64,000 nt of DNA. It comes from an uncultured Prevotella sp. Its GTDB lineage: Bacteria; Bacteroidota; Bacteroidia; Bacteroidales; Bacteroidaceae. This document shows positions 52,350-60,193 of this stretch, in pieces. Position 1 is the first letter of the stretch. The number at the start of each line of letters is the position of its first letter. Made by a program: the position numbers and the translations under genes. The stretch covers positions 1 through 64,000 of the forward strand of contig CAJJWN010000013.1 in assembly GCA_905196835.1 (NCBI GenBank), in the 5' to 3' direction. The notes beneath the pieces were generated by a model. The model worked only from the letters and a program-made list of their open reading frames with translations. It did not search any database and was not told the origin of the DNA.

Positions 52350-52976
52350 ATGAGACAATTCGCCGTAATATCACTTCTGGCCTTGGGATTTGCATCACAA
52401 GCCGGCGCACAGTCGTTTCTCGACGGACTAAGGGAAAAGAAAGCGGGCGAAGGCACCGTAACGGTTACTCAAGACCCGGCCATCGACGAATTGATAAACA
52501 GCACCCAACTCTTAAGGACTCAACCATCAGCCCCTAAGAAAGAATCAGCCAGAAAGCCTGAACATGACGTGCGTAACGCCGCCACACACAATGAGACAAC
52601 AGCCAAAACGTCCGCTGCAAAGACGCATTCCGAGCGCTCTACAGAGGCACACGGCAGCGAGAGTGGAGACTTGCCGTCCATCGACACGTCAAAGAAAGTG
52701 ATGCGCGGAGGCAGGAAAATAACCGGCTACCGCGTCCAGGCATATTCAGGCGGAAACTCAAGAGCTGACCGCCAAAAGGCCGAACGCATAGGCAACGCCA
52801 TCAAATCGAGGTTTCCCGACCTGCCAATCTACGTACACTTCTATTCTCCCCGGTGGATATGCCGCGTCGGAAACTTCCGCACTTACCAGGAAGCCAACGA
52901 GGTATTGCAGGAAATCAAGGACATGGGTTACCGCCAGGCGTGCATCGTAAAAGGAAAAATCACGGTGGCATATTAG
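52350..52976 (+). CDS. SPOR domain protein
   Basis: A 208-residue exported protein. The signal peptide (MRQFAVISLLALGFASQAGA) is followed by a low-complexity, Thr/Ala/Lys-rich linker (about 50-125) and a C-terminal SPOR domain (about 128-205: ITGYRVQAYSGGNSRADRQK, then WICRVGNFRTYQEANEVLQE). SPOR domains bind denuded septal peptidoglycan glycan strands, so a role at the division site is likely. I chose the ATG at 52350 because it gives a clean signal peptide; the longer frame crosses the terminator. Confidence 0.88.
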   Translation: MRQFAVISLLALGFASQAGAQSFLDGLREKKAGEGTVTVTQDPAIDELINSTQLLRTQPSAPKKESARKPEHDVRNAATHNETTAKTSAAKTHSERSTEAHGSESGDLPSIDTSKKVMRGGRKITGYRVQAYSGGNSRADRQKAERIGNAIKSRFPDLPIYVHFYSPRWICRVGNFRTYQEANEVLQEIKDMGYRQACIVKGKITVAY

Positions 52977-53064
52977 TCCGTCCGTACATCATATCATTAC
53001 CGCCAAGTACACGGAACGCCTGCACTTGACGGGTGAAAAATCATTTTTATAACATTACATCAAG

Positions 53065-53658
53065 ATGAATCCTGAGACAGAATTCCGTGAAGGTCTTGAC
53101 GACCTTGCATCACATTACAAGAGCATCATCTCACTTTTAGGCGAAGACCCAGACCGTGAAGGCCTGCAAAAAACGCCGATGCGCGTGGCGAAGGCCATGC
53201 AAATATTGACAAGAGGCTACGGGCAGGACGCCCATAAGGTGCTTCTCGACGCACTGTTCGAGGAGAAATACAGCCAGATGGTAATAGTGAAGGACATCGA
53301 CTTCTTCTCTCTTTGCGAGCACCACATGATACCTTTCTACGGCAAAGTGCACGTAGCGTACATCCCAAACGGCTACATCACGGGCCTAAGCAAGATTGCC
53401 CGCGTGGTTGATATATACAGCCACCGCCTCCAGGTGCAGGAACGCATGACGCTGCAAATAAAGGACTGCATACAGGAAACGCTTAAACCGCTCGGCGTAA
53501 TGGTCGTTGTTGAGGCGAAACACATGTGTATGCAGATGCGCGGAGTGGAGAAGCAGAACGCCATAACCACAACGAGCGACTTCTCCGGAGCGTTCAACCA
53601 GGCCAAGACCCGCGAGGAGTTTATGAACCTGCTGCGCGGAGAAAGCAAGCGCATATAA
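53065..53658 (+). CDS. folE: GTP cyclohydrolase I
   Basis: Converts GTP to dihydroneopterin triphosphate, the first committed step of folate synthesis (also used for queuosine). Zinc and active-site motifs are present: [40 protein letters not shown], and the late C-x-x-M-RG ([16 protein letters not shown]). The 197 residues are full length. It precedes an unrelated AT-rich lipoprotein gene. It complements folK (7207) and possibly feeds queA's pathway. Confidence 0.95.
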   Translation: MNPETEFREGLDDLASHYKSIISLLGEDPDREGLQKTPMRVAKAMQILTRGYGQDAHKVLLDALFEEKYSQMVIVKDIDFFSLCEHHMIPFYGKVHVAYIPNGYITGLSKIARVVDIYSHRLQVQERMTLQIKDCIQETLKPLGVMVVVEAKHMCMQMRGVEKQNAITTTSDFSGAFNQAKTREEFMNLLRGESKRI

Positions 53659-53753
53659 AATAAAATAAGGTGAAAAAATTTGCCAACGGATGCAAGGTTT
53701 TCATCTATAAGATGTTTAATTGATAGCAAAACATAAAAAAACAAATAACCGAA

Positions 53754-54434
53754 ATGAAAAAGTTTAACAAGTTATTCATCATCCTCTTGTGCTGCATAGG
53801 CGCAATGTCTGTAACTTCGTGCTTAAGCGACGATGACGGTGGAGGCATCGACCCCGAAACTTATAAAGCTTGGTTGTCTGCCATGTATGGTCCCTATTAT
53901 GGGTCAAACTCCGATTATAGGTATCAAAATAAAATATATTATTACTATGACGACGAAGAAAACAACAAGATAAAAACAGACTCTATATTAGGAGTTGTAG
54001 CAAACATAAATTCTCTGGATACTGCATTCACCGTCAGCAACGTAACAGGAAAAGTTTTATCAAAGCAAATACCGGACAATTATAAAGATTTAAGGGAAGC
54101 TTTAGAAAGCTATGACCAACCTATTTCAATCAACGGGAAATTTGACTTCACAGGCATATCTCAAAATGCTTATTTCACTATTTATAATACATCTGCCACA
54201 ATTAACAATTTAGAATATAGTGGCGAAACGCACGATATCACAGTCGCTTTCTGGGGATATCCTTATTCGAGGGGAGCATACGGAAGGATAGGTGAATATG
54301 ATATTTTAGAAATATACCTCTGCTTAGGAGCTATATTCATCGATGACAGCCAAACACCATTGTTTGAATACCCTATCAGCAGTCAAGCCGATTTAACAAA
54401 GGCAACCCTATTCCTTCGAGCTACAAGACAGTAA
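53754..54434 (+). CDS. Putative lipoprotein, DUF4840-like, AT-rich
   Basis: A 226-residue secreted lipoprotein (MKKFNKLFIILLCCIGAMSV, lipobox Thr-Ser-Cys at about residue 23) with acidic residues after the Cys (LSDDDGGG). The body has repeated Tyr/Asp segments (YYYYDDEEN) and a mostly beta pattern; it resembles DUF4840-type Bacteroidetes lipoproteins, though I cannot be sure of the family. Its base composition is visibly more AT-rich than the folE gene before it and the hydrolase gene after it, with many TAT/AAT/ATA codons. A perfect terminator follows at 54470. Recent acquisition is a reasonable inference. Confidence 0.7.
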   Translation: MKKFNKLFIILLCCIGAMSVTSCLSDDDGGGIDPETYKAWLSAMYGPYYGSNSDYRYQNKIYYYYDDEENNKIKTDSILGVVANINSLDTAFTVSNVTGKVLSKQIPDNYKDLREALESYDQPISINGKFDFTGISQNAYFTIYNTSATINNLEYSGETHDITVAFWGYPYSRGAYGRIGEYDILEIYLCLGAIFIDDSQTPLFEYPISSQADLTKATLFLRATRQ

Positions 54435-54469
54435 TCATCACGCCCGACACATCAAAATAATATATAACA

Positions 54470-54514
54470 AACGCTCCCTTGCGCGCCAAAAAGCCGTACG
54501 AGGGAGCGTTTTTT
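54470..54514 (+). terminator. Rho-independent terminator
   Basis: AACGCTCCCT (54470-54479) pairs with AGGGAGCGTT (54501-54510), followed by TTTT. It lies 36 nt after the lipoprotein stop. Confidence 0.88.
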
Positions 54515-54548
54515 GTATCATTCCGCAACATGTTAGCCGTTTATTTGT

Positions 54549-54556
54549 TAACTTTG
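54549..54556 (+). promoter_or_regulatory. -7 box of the alpha/beta hydrolase gene
   Basis: TAACTTTG followed by CGAC, 30 nt before the ATG at 54587. Confidence 0.62.
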
Positions 54557-54586
54557 CGACAAGTAAACGACTAACAACTTACATCC

Positions 54587-55954
54587 ATGAAAAGAACAAT
54601 CTTTATCTTATTCGCGCTCGTCACAGTGCTTTCGGCCATGGCACAGACCGTGGAAGGCAACTGGACGGGCAAGCTCGACGTAATGGGAACGCAGCTAAAC
54701 CTCGTGTTCAACATAACCAAAGGCGACGGCGGAGCCCTTGCCTGCACCATGGACAGTCCCGACCAGAGCGTCAAGGGCATACCGGCGGAAGTAACGGCGA
54801 CCGGCGGCACGAAGGTGAAAATCACCGTGCAGGCCATCAATGCGGCGTATGAAGGCGAGCTGAAAGGCGGCCTGCTGAAGGGCAATTTCAGTCAAAACGG
54901 CATGTCGTTCCCCCTCACGCTGAAGCCGGGAACGGTGGAACGCAACCGACCGCAAACGCCGAAAGAGCCTTATCCGTACAAAACGGAGGAGGTAACGTTC
55001 ACCAACACGGCTGACAACGCTACGCTCTGCGGCACCCTGACCTACCCCACCGGCTATGAAACGGCGAAGAAAAGCACCGTGCCCGTGGTAATAATGGTGA
55101 CCGGCAGCGGAGCGCAGAACCGCGACGAGGAGCTGTTCGACCACAAGCCTTTCCTCGTACTGGCAGACTACTTTGCACGCAACGGCATCGCCTCGCTGCG
55201 CTATGACGACCGCGGCACGGGCAAATCGACCGGCGACGCGGCTTCGGCTACGACAGAAAACTTTATGAAAGACGCGCAGGCTGCCGTTGACTTTGCACGC
55301 CAGACGGGCAAGTTTGGCCGCGTGGGAGTGCTCGGCCACAGCGAGGGAGGCTCTATCGCGTTCATGCTCGGGGCGCGCGGCAAGGCCGATTTCATAGTGA
55401 GCATGGCCGGGCCCGGTGTCAGCGGAAAAGACATCTTGCTTGCGCAAAACCGCATGGGACTGACCCAAAGCGGCGTGCCTGCCAACATAACTGACGGCTT
55501 CTGCAAAGTGCTCGACAAGGTGTTCGACATCATTGCTTCGGGCGAAAAGGTCTCGCAACCCACCATGAAAGTAACTGAAATAGCCATGCAGACGGGTGTC
55601 ATCCTGCCCGAACCGCTTGTGCAGAACCTCGCCAAGTCACTGGAAATCAGCACGCCATGGCTTAGATACTTCGTCGGCTACGACCCGTCAGCCGACATCC
55701 GCGCCGTGAAATGCCCCGCAATGGCCGTCAACGGCTCGAAGGACATGCAAGTATTGGCAGACGAAAACATTGCGGCTATCCGCCAGCTGCTACCCGGGAA
55801 CAGCCTCAACCTCGTGAAGGAATACCCCGGACTGAACCATCTCTTCCAGCACTGCACCACCGGCATGGTGACGGAATACGCCCAAATAGACGAGACCCTG
55901 TCGCCAGAAGTGATGCAGGACATCGCCGCGTGGATAAAGAAAGCAACTGAATAA
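54587..55954 (+). CDS. Exported alpha/beta hydrolase
   Basis: A 455-residue secreted or periplasmic serine hydrolase. The signal peptide (MKRTIFILFALVTVLSAMAQ) is followed by a beta-rich N-terminal domain (about 22-115) and an alpha/beta hydrolase domain (about 130-450). The oxyanion segment VIMVTGSGAQNRDEELFDHK, the nucleophile elbow GHSEGG with Ser252, a late Asp (AVNGSKDMQV) and His (YPGLNHLFQ) complete a likely triad. It resembles esterase/acyl-peptidase-like alpha/beta hydrolases of Bacteroidetes. Substrate unknown. Confidence 0.9.
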   Translation: MKRTIFILFALVTVLSAMAQTVEGNWTGKLDVMGTQLNLVFNITKGDGGALACTMDSPDQSVKGIPAEVTATGGTKVKITVQAINAAYEGELKGGLLKGNFSQNGMSFPLTLKPGTVERNRPQTPKEPYPYKTEEVTFTNTADNATLCGTLTYPTGYETAKKSTVPVVIMVTGSGAQNRDEELFDHKPFLVLADYFARNGIASLRYDDRGTGKSTGDAASATTENFMKDAQAAVDFARQTGKFGRVGVLGHSEGGSIAFMLGARGKADFIVSMAGPGVSGKDILLAQNRMGLTQSGVPANITDGFCKVLDKVFDIIASGEKVSQPTMKVTEIAMQTGVILPEPLVQNLAKSLEISTPWLRYFVGYDPSADIRAVKCPAMAVNGSKDMQVLADENIAAIRQLLPGNSLNLVKEYPGLNHLFQHCTTGMVTEYAQIDETLSPEVMQDIAAWIKKATE

Positions 55955-55976
55955 TACGTATTAAGACAACATGAAA

Positions 55977-56022
55977 ATACGTTAATGGGGCTATGCTAAT
56001 TAGCATAGCCCCATTAACGTAT
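55977..56022. terminator. 46-nt perfect palindrome, likely bidirectional terminator
   Basis: ATACGTTAATGGGGCTATGC, the centre TAATTA, and the exact complement form one palindrome with no unpaired loop. It separates the convergent hydrolase and PIN-domain genes. As RNA it would form a very stable hairpin on either strand. Confidence 0.75.
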
Positions 56023-56054
56023 ATATACAAACATGCCTGGCAGACCACAGCCAT

Positions 56055-56486
56055 TCATCTTTCATTGAAAATAAAGTAAAGCCCGTAACGGCCGTAACGC
56101 ATGAATTTCCTGTCTGAACTTATCAACGTGACACGGTCTGACATCGCCTGCGCTATTATAAGCCTGTCGTTCGGGTCGCGGTGGTCGGCATAAAGCGGCA
56201 ACTCCATCAGCGTCTTTATGTGCTCCATGGTGGTCGGCACCATGCTTACACCAAGTTCTTCAAGCCGTTTCAAAGCAAGAACGGAAGCCTTGCGTACGTC
56301 CTTCTGCCCAGGAATGCGCACCTTTCCTATCTGTATAAGATGTACAAGCTCGGCAAAACACACCGAACTTGAAAGGAGCAACGTGTCGTAATCTTTTATT
56401 ACACCTCTCACATCATCCCCAATAGAAGTCCATCTATCTTGCCCCACCATGAATGCAAGAATATTCGTGTCGAGGTAAACTCTCAT
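56055..56486 (-). CDS. PIN domain toxin (VapC-like)
   Basis: Putative Mg2+-dependent RNase toxin of 143 residues. The acidic active-site residues are in place: Asp6 (VYLDTNIL), Glu46 (CFAELVHL), and Asp104/Asp107 (HRDPNDRLIIAQA), with Asp125 (ISSDRKF). The start is the ATG at 56486, which overlaps the stop of the upstream small gene (56483), the typical coupled layout of toxin-antitoxin pairs. The longer frame (to 56552) would run into the antitoxin gene and is rejected. The tRNA or mRNA target is unknown. Confidence 0.88.
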   Translation of the reverse strand: MRVYLDTNILAFMVGQDRWTSIGDDVRGVIKDYDTLLLSSSVCFAELVHLIQIGKVRIPGQKDVRKASVLALKRLEELGVSMVPTTMEHIKTLMELPLYADHRDPNDRLIIAQAMSDRVTLISSDRKFMRYGRYGLYFIFNER

Positions 56487-56668
56487 TTCATGATGTACTT
56501 CAAGTCCTTCTCGTCCCACGTAAATAACGGCTCGGGATTGGTTGCAAGCCACTCCCCCAGCTTGTTCAGCCTCCTCTTGCCGCCGCTTTTCCTGATTTTC
56601 TCAAGAAAGTCAAGCACCTCCTGGCTGTTCGTAATCATCCGTGGTTTTCTCTCCTTCTTCTTTTCCAT
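56483..56668 (-). CDS. Probable antitoxin of the PIN-domain toxin
   Basis: A 61-residue basic/acidic protein (MEKKKERKPRMITNSQEVLD to KDLKYIMK) immediately upstream of, and overlapping by 4 nt, the VapC-like gene. It has no clear match to VapB, RHH or AbrB antitoxins, so the call rests mainly on position, size and coupling. A predicted helix (SQEVLDFLEKIRKSGGKRRL) could bind DNA. A -7 box lies about 55 nt upstream. Confidence 0.65.
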   Translation of the reverse strand: MEKKKERKPRMITNSQEVLDFLEKIRKSGGKRRLNKLGEWLATNPEPLFTWDEKDLKYIMK

Positions 56669-56721
56669 ATAATCACAAGGTCTTTATCCAACCGTCTTTA
56701 AACATGCGAAATGTCCGCGCA

Positions 56722-56729
56722 CAAATATA
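56722..56729 (-). promoter_or_regulatory. -7 box of the toxin-antitoxin pair
   Basis: TATATTTG on the minus strand followed by TGCG, about 53 nt before the antitoxin ATG. Confidence 0.52.
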
Positions 56730-56908
56730 GTGAAAAATCCGGCGTTATCCAAATCAGCCGCAACAAATCTGTCGAAAAGCGGCCACGCAAACATTACAAA
56801 ACTACTTTTGGCGCATAGTATGGCAGCAACAAGTGCCGGTGCCGGCATATAAAAGTAAAAGGCATCAAGGTCGGCCGTAATGCCGTTCTTGAGGCCTTAT
56901 CGCCTTTG

Positions 56909-56982
56909 TCGGGATGACTGGACTCGAACCAGCGACCTCACGCCCCCCAGACGCGTGCGCTAACCAACTGCGCTACATCCCG
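56909..56982 (-). tRNA. tRNA-Pro (anticodon GGG)
   Basis: A full cloverleaf reads on the minus strand: acceptor CGGGATG with CATCCCG, D-arm GCGC-AGTTGGTTA-GCGC, anticodon loop CTGGGGG (anticodon GGG, codon CCC), and T-arm CTGG-TTCGAGT-CCAG. The 74-nt gene has no encoded CCA. It is flanked by the toxin-antitoxin pair and a 22-nt repeat array; I see no att-like duplication of the tRNA 3' end. Confidence 0.95.
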
Positions 56983-57147
56983 TTCCATAAGCGAGTGCAA
57001 AAGTACATACTTATTGTGAAACAGCCAAATTTTCAGCCGTTTTTTTCATCTTTTACGTCAAAAAACATGGGTTTTCACGCCGCAAAGCAAGCAGCGAAGG
57101 AAGCTGTGGCGGCACATCGCTGAAAATGCGCAGGCAAGGGGTTTTGC

Positions 57148-57235
57148 AAAAGGCCGTCTTTCGCACTGCAAAAGGACACCTTTCATCGTGTAAAAGACGG
57201 TCTTTCGCAAGCCAAAAGGCCGCCTTTTGCAAAAC
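57148..57235. repeat. 22-nt periodic array, 4 units
   Basis: Units start at 57148, 57170, 57192 and 57214. It lies between the tRNA and the prolyl oligopeptidase promoter. The rest of spacer 56983-57360 shows nothing besides this array and the weak promoter. Confidence 0.85.
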
Positions 57236-57314
57236 CACCGTAAAACAAGCACAAAACAACCGGCTGACGGGCACAAAACCGTCGGCGGCTGACGGCTTTC
57301 TCGAAAATATTTCG

Positions 57315-57322
57315 TAATATTG
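57315..57322 (+). promoter_or_regulatory. Weak -7 box of the prolyl oligopeptidase gene
   Basis: TAATATTG, one mismatch from TAnnTTTG, followed by CAG. It lies 38 nt before the preferred ATG at 57361 and only 11 nt before the ATG at 57334. Confidence 0.45.
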
Positions 57323-57360
57323 CAGGCTGACAAATGGAAACATACAAACAGACAAATACT

Positions 57361-59484
57361 ATGAACAAGAAACTGCTTATCCTGCCCGTGGCAGGCATGG
57401 TGATGGCCGCCAACGGACAGACGGCGCAGCCGCAGCTGACTTACCCCGAGACGGCGAAAACCGGTGTGGTTGACACGTATTTCGGCACGTCCGTGCCCGA
57501 CCCTTACCGCTGGCTGGAGAACGACACGAGCGCGCAGACGGCGGCGTGGGTGGCCGCGCAGAACAAGGCTACGGGCGAATACCTGTCAAAAATCCCCTTC
57601 CGAGGCGCGCTGCTAAGGAGGCTCACTGCCGTGGCCGACTACGAGAAGATAGGCGCTCCGGCGAAGAAGCACGGCAAGTATTACTTCTACAAGAACGACG
57701 GACTGCAAAACCAGAGCGTGCTCTACGTACAGGACAGCCTCGACGGGGAGGCACGCGTGATGCTCGACCCCAACAAGCTGTCGACCGACGGCACCGTGGC
57801 CCTTACGGGAACAAGCTTCTCGCACGACGGCAAACGCATGGCCTACACCATCTCGCGCAGCGGCTCTGACTGGACGGAAATATACGTCATCGACACAGAA
57901 AGCGGCCAAACGCTCGACGACCACATCGTGTGGGCCAAGTTCACGGGCGCGGCATGGCACGGAGACGGCTTCTATTACAGCGCATACGACGCGCCCGAGG
58001 CCGGCAAGGAATACTCCAACGTGAACGAGAACCACAAGATATACTACCACAAGCTCGGCACTCCGCAGAGCGCGGACAGGCTCGTCTACGAGAACAAGGC
58101 TTACCCCAAGCGCTTCTACTCGGCCAGCGTAAGCGACGACGAGACGCTGCTCTTCGTCTACGAGAGCGGCGACGGGGCCGGCAACGCCCTCTACGTGAAA
58201 GACCTTACCAAGCCCGACGCGCCGCTTACGGCCATGGCTACGGACATGAGATACCAGTATTACCCCATCGAGACCATCAACGGCAAGACATACATCTTCA
58301 CCAACTACGGCGCGCCAAAAGGCCGGATAATGGCCGCAACGGTGGCAAAACCGGCGTTGAAGGACTGGACGGAGGTAGTAGCCGAAGGCCAGTCGGTGCT
58401 CTCCGGCGTACAGGTAATCGGCGGAAAGCTGCTGCTCACGTACGACAAGGACGTAGCCAACCACGCCTACGTGTACTCGCTGGACGGCAAAATGGAGCAT
58501 GAAGTCAGCCTGCCCGGCCTCGGCTCCGTAGGCTTCAGCGGCGACAAGGACGACCGGGAGTGCTTCTTCACCTTCACGTCGTTCACCGTCCCCGGCGCCG
58601 TTTACCGTTACGACATCGGGCAAAACACGTATTCACTCTTGCGCGCACCCAAGGTTGGCTTCGATGCCGACGCCTTCGTCACCGAACAGGTGTTCTATCC
58701 CAGCAAGGACGGAACACGCATCCCGATGTTCCTTACCTACAAGAAAGGGCTGAAACGCGACGGCCACAACCCCGTTTACCTGTACGGCTACGGCGGTTTC
58801 AACATCAGCCTCAACCCAGGCTTCTCCTCATCTCGCATTCCCTTCCTTGAAAGCGGAGGCATATACGCCCAGGCCAACCTGCGCGGAGGCGGCGAATACG
58901 GTGAGGAATGGCACCAGGCAGGCACGAAGATGAGGAAGCAAAACGTGTTCGACGACTTCATCGCGGCGGCCGAATGGCTGATAAAGAACGGCTATACGGG
59001 CAAGGACAAGATTGCCATAGTAGGCGGCTCTAACGGCGGACTGCTCGTAGGTGCGTGCATGACGCAGCGGCCCGACCTGTTCCGCGTGGCCGTTCCGCAG
59101 GTGGGAGTGATGGACATGCTGCGCTATCACAAGTTCACCATCGGCTGGAACTGGGCCAGCGACTACGGCACGAGCGACGACTCAAAGGAGATGTTTGAGT
59201 ATCTTAAATCGTATTCGCCCCTGCACAACCTCAAGAAAGGCATGCGCTACCCGGCCACACTCGTGACAACGGCCGACCATGACGACCGCGTCGTGCCGGC
59301 GCACTCGTTCAAGTTTGCCGCCACCTTGCAGGAATGCAACGACGGAACACACCCCACCCTAATACGCATCGACAGCAAGGCGGGCCACGGAGCAGGCAAA
59401 CCCATGAGCAAGGTGCTCGAGGAACAGGCCGACATCTACGGCTTCATAATGCACAACCTTGGCATGAACTTCCCTGCGGAATAA
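57361..59484 (+). CDS. Prolyl oligopeptidase (S9 family)
   Basis: Serine peptidase that cleaves short peptides after proline. From the preferred start MNKKLLILPVAGMVMAANGQ (signal peptide) it has 707 residues. An ATG at 57334 would add nine residues and lie almost on the transcription start. An N-terminal beta-propeller (VVDTYFGTSVPDPYRWLEND and WAKFTGAAWHGDGFYYSAYD) covers the peptidase domain, which carries GGSNGGLLVGA with the nucleophilic Ser (codon 59029-59031), TADHDDRVVPAHS with Asp, and KAGHGAGKP with His. Its export suggests peptide scavenging in the periplasm or outside. Confidence 0.95.
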   Translation: MNKKLLILPVAGMVMAANGQTAQPQLTYPETAKTGVVDTYFGTSVPDPYRWLENDTSAQTAAWVAAQNKATGEYLSKIPFRGALLRRLTAVADYEKIGAPAKKHGKYYFYKNDGLQNQSVLYVQDSLDGEARVMLDPNKLSTDGTVALTGTSFSHDGKRMAYTISRSGSDWTEIYVIDTESGQTLDDHIVWAKFTGAAWHGDGFYYSAYDAPEAGKEYSNVNENHKIYYHKLGTPQSADRLVYENKAYPKRFYSASVSDDETLLFVYESGDGAGNALYVKDLTKPDAPLTAMATDMRYQYYPIETINGKTYIFTNYGAPKGRIMAATVAKPALKDWTEVVAEGQSVLSGVQVIGGKLLLTYDKDVANHAYVYSLDGKMEHEVSLPGLGSVGFSGDKDDRECFFTFTSFTVPGAVYRYDIGQNTYSLLRAPKVGFDADAFVTEQVFYPSKDGTRIPMFLTYKKGLKRDGHNPVYLYGYGGFNISLNPGFSSSRIPFLESGGIYAQANLRGGGEYGEEWHQAGTKMRKQNVFDDFIAAAEWLIKNGYTGKDKIAIVGGSNGGLLVGACMTQRPDLFRVAVPQVGVMDMLRYHKFTIGWNWASDYGTSDDSKEMFEYLKSYSPLHNLKKGMRYPATLVTTADHDDRVVPAHSFKFAATLQECNDGTHPTLIRIDSKAGHGAGKPMSKVLEEQADIYGFIMHNLGMNFPAE

Positions 59485-59520
59485 GCCATAGGTAAAACAA
59501 AAGACAGCAAACAGCAAAAT

Positions 59521-59640
59521 AAAATGCGGCCTTTCACACGATGAAAGGCCGCATTTTGCATTGCTATTGACGGCATTTTGCAGGCCAAAAGACGGCCTTT
59601 TGGAATGCGGTTTGTAACTTGCTGACTGGCAGACGGTTAG
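59521..59640. repeat. 22-nt periodic array, 4 units, plus tail containing a stop codon
   Basis: Units start at 59521, 59543, 59565 and 59587. The following sequence TTGCTGACTGGCAGACGGTT reaches the end of the convergent gene, whose TAA stop (59637-59639, minus strand) is read from the GGTTA step. The same relation is seen at 13955. Confidence 0.75.
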
Positions 59641-60050
59641 AAGCTGACCGTGCGTGAGCCGTCTTCGGCCTCGCTGATGGTTACCTTCACGGCATCTTCA
59701 GGCAGCAGGCTCTCTATGAGTTCGGGCCATTCTATGAAGCAAAGGCCGCCCCCGTAAAAGTATTCCTCATAGCCCATGTCGTACACTTCGTCGAGCTTCT
59801 TTATGCGGTAGAAGTCAAAGTGGTAGACGGTTTCGCCCGATGTGGCCGACGTGTACTCATTGACTATGGCAAACGTGGGCGACGTTATTACGTCGTCTAC
59901 GCCCAGTTGCTCGCACACGGCCTTGATGAACGTGGTCTTGCCAGCGCCCATCTTGCCGTAAAAGGCGAACACGCGGGCATCGCCCATGTTGTCGATAAAC
60001 CGGCGCGCGGCCTCGTTGATGTTGTCAAGATTGCTGATTTTTATTTCCAT
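59637..60050 (-). CDS. tsaE: tRNA threonylcarbamoyladenosine biosynthesis ATPase TsaE
   Basis: ATPase that supports the TsaB-TsaD complex in making t6A37 of ANN-decoding tRNAs. The 137 residues have Walker A GKMGAGKTTF (32-41), SPTFAIVNEY, YHFDFYRIKKLDE with the conserved Asp, and FIEWPELI. The start is the ATG at 60050; a longer frame reads into the low-complexity spacer. It follows porX on the same strand, separated by a repeat-filled spacer of 143 nt. Confidence 0.94.
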   Translation of the reverse strand: MEIKISNLDNINEAARRFIDNMGDARVFAFYGKMGAGKTTFIKAVCEQLGVDDVITSPTFAIVNEYTSATSGETVYHFDFYRIKKLDEVYDMGYEEYFYGGGLCFIEWPELIESLLPEDAVKVTISEAEDGSRTVSF

Positions 60051-60063
60051 ATATTTTCTTTTT

Positions 60064-60186
60064 AAGTGACAAGTGACGAGTAACAAGCAGACAAGCCTGT
60101 TTTTTTTAGTGACGAGCAGACGAGGTATAAGCATACAAGCCGATTAGTCTTGTCACTTGTTTGCTTGTCACTCATCCCTTGTCTGC
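60064..60186. repeat. Low-complexity GTGACAAGTGACGAG / CAAGCAGACAAG arms
   Basis: Two left-type phrases (about 60064-60096 and 60108-60139) face one complementary right arm (CTTGTCACTTGTTTGCTTGT, from about 60149). It fills the porX-tsaE spacer, the same design as other spacers here with different words. Confidence 0.65.
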
Positions 60187-60193
60187 TATTAAA

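Noticed and set aside
56487-56552. Upstream extension of the PIN-domain gene to 56552
   Set aside because: It lies within the antitoxin gene and precedes the conserved MRVYLDTN start; the ATGA overlap at 56483-56486 fits better.
56909-57123. tRNA-Pro as an integration site of a genomic island
   Set aside because: No integrase and no duplicate of the tRNA 3' end were found within the window.
57148-57235. CRISPR array
   Set aside because: The 22-nt units abut with no unique spacers, are dyad-symmetric, and no cas gene is present; the same holds for the other arrays.
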